Below, one piece after another: positions 59,254-64,000 of a DNA stretch of 64,000 nucleotides. This DNA comes from Pantoea sp. Mb-10 (GTDB taxonomy: Bacteria; Pseudomonadota; Gammaproteobacteria; Enterobacterales; Enterobacteriaceae). Location: the NCBI RefSeq assembly GCF_021272205.1, contig NZ_JAJSDX010000001.1, positions 124,001-188,000 of the forward strand, read 5' to 3'. Numbering within the stretch: the first letter of the stretch is position 1; every line of letters begins with the position of its first letter. Position numbers and translations under genes: made by a program. The notes beneath the pieces were generated by a model. The model saw nothing but the letters and a program-made list of their open reading frames with translations, was not told the DNA's origin and searched no databases.

Positions 59254-60339
59254 TTAGCCGTGGCGACGTTCGAAGTCTGCCATGAAGTCCGTCAGCGCTT
59301 TTACGCCTTCCAGTGGCATCGCATTGTAAATGGAGGCACGCATACCGCCAACCACGCGATGGCCTTTTAGCGCGTGCAGACCCGCCGCCAGGGACTCTTC
59401 AAGAAAAAGCTTATCTAAACCGGCATCCGCCAGCTGGAACGGTACGTTCATGCGTGACCGGTTTTCTTTCGCTACATTGTTTTGATAGAAGCTGCTGTTA
59501 TCTATGGTGCCGTAGAGGAGATCGGCCTTCGCCTGATTTAACTTATCCATTTCGGCGACGCCGCCCTTCTCTTTCAACCATTTGAATACCAGTCCGGACA
59601 GGTACCAGGCGAAGGTGGGCGGCGTATTGAACATCGACTCGTTCTCGGCCAACACGGTGTAGTCGAGGATCGAAGGCACCCAACGTTGCGCTTTGCCTAG
59701 CAGATCCTCGCGCACCACCACCAGCGTTAAACCGGCCGGGCCAATGTTCTTTTGTGCTCCGGCATACAGCATACCGTAACGGCTAATGTCCAAAGGACGA
59801 GAAAGAATGGTTGAGGAGAGATCCGCGACCACCACTTTGTCGCCAAAGTCCGGCTCTTCGTCAATGGCAAGACCGTCAATGGTTTCATTCGGGCAAAAAT
59901 GTACGTAGGCCGCATCATCACTCAGCCGCCATTCACGCATCGGCAGCAGCGCGCGTTTGCCGTCGCGGGTGGTTTTAATATCGATGGTGTTAGGGGTGCA
60001 GAATTTTTCCGCTTCTTTTATCGCGCTGTGCGCCCAGTAACCGCCGTCCACGTAGTCCGCCTGGGTCGCATTGCCCAGCAGGTTGCCCGGCAGAGCGGCA
60101 AATTGCGCCCGCGCGCCGCCGTGGCAGAATAAAACTTTGTAATTGTCAGGGATTTTCAGCAGATCGCGAAAATCTTGCTCTGCGGTAGCGGCAACCGCCA
60201 TAAACTCTTTGCTGCGGTGACTGATTTCCATCACCGAGGTTCCTAAGCCATGCCAGTTTGTTAATTCTTGTTCGGCACGCCTGAGCACTTCTACCGGCAG
60301 CATGGCCGGACCAGAGCTGAAATTATAAACCTGCGTCAT
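59254..60339 (-). CDS. serC: phosphoserine aminotransferase
   Basis: A protein of 361 aa, against 362 in E. coli. PLP enzyme converting 3-phosphohydroxypyruvate to phosphoserine, and also acting in pyridoxal phosphate synthesis. N-terminal [20 protein letters not shown], the PLP lysine in [16 protein letters not shown] (about residue 197), and the phosphate-binding HRSKEFMAV. It leads the serC-aroA operon and is divergent from ycaO. Confidence 0.98.
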   Translation of the reverse strand: MTQVYNFSSGPAMLPVEVLRRAEQELTNWHGLGTSVMEISHRSKEFMAVAATAEQDFRDLLKIPDNYKVLFCHGGARAQFAALPGNLLGNATQADYVDGGYWAHSAIKEAEKFCTPNTIDIKTTRDGKRALLPMREWRLSDDAAYVHFCPNETIDGLAIDEEPDFGDKVVVADLSSTILSRPLDISRYGMLYAGAQKNIGPAGLTLVVVREDLLGKAQRWVPSILDYTVLAENESMFNTPPTFAWYLSGLVFKWLKEKGGVAEMDKLNQAKADLLYGTIDNSSFYQNNVAKENRSRMNVPFQLADAGLDKLFLEESLAAGLHALKGHRVVGGMRASIYNAMPLEGVKALTDFMADFERRHG

Positions 60340-60628
60340 TTACCCTCACCACTGTCATATCGAACGGTTATGAATATCTTTTCGGTTTTATCACTGCCAT
60401 TCGTGGGCTGCAATCATTAATCCGGCAGCGATCACATTTCTGTGTGATGCCCCACCGCAGCTTATATTACGAACGGCATCCGCCATGGCATTTTGTGAGG
60501 CAATATCCACCCGCGCATACGCCTGTCCGACAAATGGATTAATTTGGTATCACGAATAGCGCCGCACGCGCAAAACCCGTATTATTGCGCGCTTTACGCC
60601 CACCCCATAGACTTGAGAGAGCGCCATC
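60340..60628. promoter_or_regulatory. divergent serC/ycaO intergenic region
   Basis: It must contain both promoters. It includes an 18-bp dyad, ATCACATTTCTGTGTGAT (60431-60448), whose half-sites are inverted relative to the CRP consensus. In E. coli ycaP lies in this interval; no ycaP-like frame is present here. Confidence 0.5.
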
Positions 60629-62392
60629 ATGACGCAAACCTTTATCCCCGGAAAAGACGCCGCGCTGGAAGACTCCATCGCCCGCTTTCAGCAGAAACTG
60701 CAAGACCTGGGCTTTAACATTGAAGAAGCCTCCTGGTTAAATCCGGTTCCCCACGTTTGGTCGGTGCACATTCGCGATCGCGACTGCCCGCTGTGCTTCA
60801 CCAACGGCAAAGGCGCCAGCAAAAAAGCGGCGCTGGCCTCCGCGCTGGGTGAGTATTTTGAGCGTCTCTCAACCAATTACTTTTTTGCCGATTTTTGGCT
60901 TGGCCACACCCTCGCCAACGGCGACTTTGTGCACTATCCCAATGAAAAATGGTTCCCGCTGCCGGAAGATGACAGCCTGCCGGAGGGGATTCTCGATGCG
61001 CGCCTGCACGCCTTCTACGATCCTGAGCAGAGCCTAAGCGCGTCGGATTTGGTTGACCTGCAATCGGGCAACGCCGCGCGTGGGATTTGTGCCCTGCCCT
61101 TTGCCCGTCAGTCCGATCAGCAAACGGTCTATATCCCAATGAACATCATTGGCAACCTCTATGTGTCCAACGGCATGTCAGCGGGTAATACCGCCAACGA
61201 AGCGCGGGTGCAGGGCTTGTCAGAAGTGTTTGAGCGCCACATCAAAAACCGCATCATTGCTGAATCCATTAGCCTGCCGGAAATTCCTGCAGAGGTGATG
61301 CAGCGCTATCCCTCCGTGGTAGAAGCCATTGCGCGGCTGGAAGCAGAAGGCTTCCCGATCTTCGCTTACGATGCCTCACTTGGCGGCCAATACCCGGTGA
61401 TTTGCGTGGTGCTGTTTAACCCTGCCAACGGCACCTGCTTTGCCTCGTTTGGCGCACACCCGGATTTCGGCGTGGCGCTGGAGCGTACCGTCACAGAACT
61501 GCTGCAGGGCCGCGGCCTGAAAGATCTGGATGTGTTCACGCCGCCGACGTTTGATGACGAAGAAGTCGCCGAGCATGCCAACCTGGAGACGCACTTTATC
61601 GATTCCAGCGGTTTAATCTCGTGGGATATGTTCAAAGATGATGCCGACTATCCTTTCGTGGATTGGAGCTTTGCAGGTACCACGCAGGAAGAGTTCGCCA
61701 CTTTAATGGCCATCTTCCAGGCTGAAGACAAAGAGGTCTACATTGCCGATTACGAGCATTTAGGCGTTTACGCTTGCCGTATTATTGTGCCCGGCATGTC
61801 AGATATCTATCCGGCAGAGGATCTGCTGCTCGCCAACAACAATATGGGCGCATCGCTGCGTGACACCCTGCTGGCGCTGCCCGCCAGCACTTGGGAACCC
61901 GAGGCCTACCTCGACCTGATTGTGCAACTCGATGAAGAAGGCCACGACGATTTCACCCGCGTGCGTGAGCTGCTGGGCCTGGCGTCCGGTAAAGACAACG
62001 GCTGGTACACGCTGCGCATTGGTGAGTTGAAAGCGATGCTGGCGCTGGCGGGCGGCGATCTCGATCAGGCCTTGATCTGGACGGAATGGACCATGGAATT
62101 TAACCAGTCCATCTTTAGCGAGACGCGTGCAAACTACTACCGCTGCCTGCAGACCCTGCTGCTGCTGGCGATGGAAGAAGATCGCGATCCCATTCAGTAT
62201 CATCGTGCTTTTGTGCGCATGTACGGTGAAGAAGCCGTGGATGCGGCGTCAGCGGCCATTAGCGGCGAAGCACCGTTCTACGGCCTGCAGGCAGTAGACA
62301 GCGATCTCAACGCATTCCCGGCGCATCAAGCGCTGTTGGCGGCGTATGAAAAACTGCAGGTTGCCAAGCGTCGCTACTGGTCGGCCAAATAA
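60629..62392 (+). CDS. ycaO: YcaO, RimO-associated ribosomal S12 methylthiolation accessory protein
   Basis: A protein of 587 aa, against 586 in E. coli. YcaO-domain ATP-binding fold (about 60-400) with SKKAALASALGEYFERLSTN and SAGNTANEARVQGLSEVFER carrying the acidic Mg-ATP residues. A C-terminal TPR-like helical region (about 420-587) follows. E. coli YcaO helps RimO modify Asp88 of S12. No cyclodehydratase partner or precursor peptide lies beside it, so a RiPP (azoline) role is unlikely. It is followed by its own terminator, then focA. Confidence 0.95.
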   Translation: MTQTFIPGKDAALEDSIARFQQKLQDLGFNIEEASWLNPVPHVWSVHIRDRDCPLCFTNGKGASKKAALASALGEYFERLSTNYFFADFWLGHTLANGDFVHYPNEKWFPLPEDDSLPEGILDARLHAFYDPEQSLSASDLVDLQSGNAARGICALPFARQSDQQTVYIPMNIIGNLYVSNGMSAGNTANEARVQGLSEVFERHIKNRIIAESISLPEIPAEVMQRYPSVVEAIARLEAEGFPIFAYDASLGGQYPVICVVLFNPANGTCFASFGAHPDFGVALERTVTELLQGRGLKDLDVFTPPTFDDEEVAEHANLETHFIDSSGLISWDMFKDDADYPFVDWSFAGTTQEEFATLMAIFQAEDKEVYIADYEHLGVYACRIIVPGMSDIYPAEDLLLANNNMGASLRDTLLALPASTWEPEAYLDLIVQLDEEGHDDFTRVRELLGLASGKDNGWYTLRIGELKAMLALAGGDLDQALIWTEWTMEFNQSIFSETRANYYRCLQTLLLLAMEEDRDPIQYHRAFVRMYGEEAVDAASAAISGEAPFYGLQAVDSDLNAFPAHQALLAAYEKLQVAKRRYWSAK

Positions 62393-62429
62393 AGGCACGT
62401 ATGCCTCAGCCTTAATCAGAATACCGTGC

Positions 62430-62457
62430 AAGCACCGGTCTCCCGGTGCTTTTTTTA
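62430..62457 (+). terminator. ycaO terminator
   Basis: The stem AGCACCGG-TCTC-CCGGTGCT is followed by TTTTTTTATG. Confidence 0.93.
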
Positions 62458-62629
62458 TGCTGGCGAGATGCGCTGCTTAACGCCTCTGCACAGCGTTCCC
62501 CCCCGCTCACCTCCCCTCAATTAAAAATATATAGCAAAATTTAAAATATTTTTAATATAGCAAAATCAATAAATTAAACAGCAAAACATCCCTATATGCG
62601 GCCTGGAGCACGCGCGGTCGCAGGCTAAC

Positions 62630-62643
62630 ATGATCCATATCAA
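62630..62643 (+). promoter_or_regulatory. FNR-type site upstream of focA
   Basis: ATGATCCATATCAA matches TTGAT-N4-ATCAA at all but the first base. It is 58 bases before focA, where E. coli focA-pflB is activated by FNR under anaerobiosis. The surrounding 62510-62600 is A/T-rich and could carry ArcA or IHF sites, not resolvable by eye. Confidence 0.75.
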
Positions 62644-62701
62644 TTCCGGGATTGTTGCGCCTTGTTAGTATCTCCATAGGCAATTTGTGGAGACCGCGGG
62701 T

Positions 62702-63568
62702 ATGAAAACTGATAACCCATTCAATGCACTATTACCGGCGGCAATGGCAAAAGTGGCAGAAGATGCCGGCGTCTATAAAGCCACAAAGCATCCTCTTACC
62801 ACGTTTTTTCTCGCCCTCACCGCCGGCGTTTTTATTTCCATCGCCTTTACTTTTTACATCACCGCGACCACCGGCGGCGGCGCTCTGCCTTACGGGATCG
62901 CGAAATTGATCGGCGGGATCTGCTTTTCACTCGGCCTGATGTTGGTGGTGGTGTGTGGCGCGGATCTTTTCACCTCGACGGTGCTAATTGTGGTGGCAAA
63001 AGCCAGCGGTCGCATTACCTGGCGACAGCTGGGCTGCCACTGGATGAATGTCTACCTCGGTAATCTGGTTGGCGCGCTGTTTTTCGTGGCCTTGATCTGG
63101 CTGGCAGGTGAGCACGCCGTGGCGAATGGCGCGTGGGGCGTAAATGTCCTGATGACTGCCGACCATAAAATGCACCACACCTTTATCGAGGCCGTGAGCC
63201 TGGGCACCCTGGCCAATCTGCTGGTGTGTTTAGCAGTCTGGATGAGCTATTCCGGCCGCAGTCTGATCGACAAAATGTTTGCCATGGTACTGCCAGTGGC
63301 GATGTTCGTTGCCAGCGGCTTTGAACACAGCATTGCCAATATGTTCTTGATCCCCCTGGCGATGGTCATTCGCGATTTCGCCCCGCCTGACTTCTGGCAA
63401 ATGGCCGGAGCCAGCGCCGCACAGTTTCCCGCGCTTACCCTGAGCAACTTTATTGTGAATAACCTGATTCCCGTCACGCTGGGAAACATCATCGGGGGCG
63501 GTGTGCTCGTGGGATTGACCTATTGGATGATCTACCTGCGTGGTCACGATCCCGCGCAGGCGCAATGA
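62702..63568 (+). CDS. focA: formate channel FocA
   Basis: A protein of 288 aa from the ATG at 62702, matching the E. coli start MKADNPFDLLLPAAMAKVAE (285 aa); an in-frame ATG five codons upstream is not favoured. FNT family, six membrane helices. Family signatures are KAGFTALSLG-like AGVFISIAFTFYITATTGGG, VVCGADLFTSTVLIVVAKAS, and the pore His in SGFEHSIANMF. It passes formate and lactate both ways. It precedes pflB by 62 bases. Confidence 0.97.
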   Translation: MKTDNPFNALLPAAMAKVAEDAGVYKATKHPLTTFFLALTAGVFISIAFTFYITATTGGGALPYGIAKLIGGICFSLGLMLVVVCGADLFTSTVLIVVAKASGRITWRQLGCHWMNVYLGNLVGALFFVALIWLAGEHAVANGAWGVNVLMTADHKMHHTFIEAVSLGTLANLLVCLAVWMSYSGRSLIDKMFAMVLPVAMFVASGFEHSIANMFLIPLAMVIRDFAPPDFWQMAGASAAQFPALTLSNFIVNNLIPVTLGNIIGGGVLVGLTYWMIYLRGHDPAQAQ

Positions 63569-63630
63569 ATCACAACGCGCGGGTACCGCGTATCCGCCGT
63601 TCATGTCTCGTAAAATAAGGCAGGTCTATT

Positions 63631-64000
63631 ATGTGCAATTATGATGAAAACATGGCGTCAGCCTGGGAAGGATTCAACGCAGGCGAATGGCAGCACAGCG
63701 TCAACGTGCGCGATTTTATCCAAAAAAACTACACGCCCTACGAGGGTGACGAATCTTTCCTCGCGGGCGCAACGCCGGCTACCACACAGCTTTGGGAAAG
63801 CGTGCTCGAGGGCATCAAGATTGAGAACCGCACCCATGCGCCGGTTGATTTTGATACTGACGTCGCCTCTACCATCACGTCGCATGAAGCCGGCTATATC
63901 AATAAAGCGCTGGAGACCATTGTCGGGCTACAAACCGATGCCCCGTTAAAACGCGCGCTGATTCCGTTTGGCGGGATCAAAATGGTCGAGGGCTCGTGCA
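63631..64000 (+). CDS. pflB: pyruvate formate-lyase, N-terminal fragment
   Basis: The first 123 codons, cut by the window end. ATG at 63631, with AAGG and AGG upstream. After a divergent first eight residues (MCNYDENM), the sequence is nearly that of E. coli PflB (VNVRDFIQKNYTPYEGDESF, ENRTHAPVDFDT, TSHEAGYINKALE, LIPFGGIKMVEGSC). The glycyl radical and Cys418-419 regions lie beyond the window. It splits pyruvate to acetyl-CoA and formate in anaerobiosis. Confidence 0.97.
   Translation, partial: MCNYDENMASAWEGFNAGEWQHSVNVRDFIQKNYTPYEGDESFLAGATPATTQLWESVLEGIKIENRTHAPVDFDTDVASTITSHEAGYINKALETIVGLQTDAPLKRALIPFGGIKMVEGSC

Noticed and set aside
60629..62392. YcaO as part of an azoline RiPP biosynthetic cluster
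   Set aside because: Full-length match to the E. coli RimO-accessory YcaO; no precursor peptide, cyclodehydratase partner or exporter alongside.

Overview
The window reads as a chromosomal core segment of an enterobacterium of the order Enterobacterales. Gene content, protein lengths and order follow the Escherichia coli pflB-focA to yccS interval almost gene for gene. The accessory content and the missing genes (no elf fimbrial operon, no ycaP) fit the Erwiniaceae, most likely Pantoea or a close Erwinia. That placement is inferred from synteny and recalled protein sequences; no database search was run. No phage, insertion sequence, CRISPR array, rRNA or tRNA gene was seen.

Layout, left to right. 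1-6650: end of yccS, tfoX (sxy), SOS-controlled sulA with a LexA box, ompA with its long conserved leader, matP, the Lon-like ycbZ, fabA with a FabR-type operator, and the 55-codon rmf gene. 6844-17390: the leftward rlmL-uup-pqiABC block, the ycbX/zapC convergent pair, and pyrD. 17505-21598: an accessory island where E. coli carries elf fimbriae. It holds a GT2 glycosyltransferase, a Wzx-type flippase, an unrecognised 265-aa protein and a 680-bp AT-rich intergenic region. 21599-26229: ssuEADCB for alkanesulfonate sulfur scavenging, followed by a tandem array of sixteen 20-bp units that begins inside the last codons of ssuB, then a strong shared terminator. 26230-34830: pepN, pncB, asnS, ompF (with enlarged L5 and L6 loops) and aspC. 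34854-38049: gloC, ycbK and ldtD. 38200-45488: cmoM-mukF-mukE-mukB, coupled by ATGA overlaps. 45612-54636: elyC, and the leftward ycaI-msbA-lpxK-ycaQ-ycaR-kdsB-ycbJ series. 54839-60339: ihfB, rpsA, cmk, aroA, serC. 60629-64000: ycaO, focA with an upstream FNR-type site, and the start of pflB, cut by the window end.

Shared roles. Envelope biogenesis is heavily represented: LpxK, MsbA and KdsB for lipopolysaccharide, LdtD, ElyC and YcbK for cell wall, PqiABC for lipid transport, OmpA and OmpF porins, FabA for unsaturated fatty acids. Chromosome organisation and division are a second theme: MukFEB, MatP, IHF beta, ZapC, SulA. The remainder covers translation (RpsA, AsnS, RlmKL, Rmf, Uup, CmoM), nucleotide and amino acid synthesis (PyrD, Cmk, PncB, AroA, SerC, AspC) and anaerobic formate metabolism (FocA, PflB).

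Most of the window is ordinary core genome. The parts worth attention are the GT2/flippase/unknown island, the 20-bp array at the ssuB 3' end, and several unexplained dyads and hairpins.
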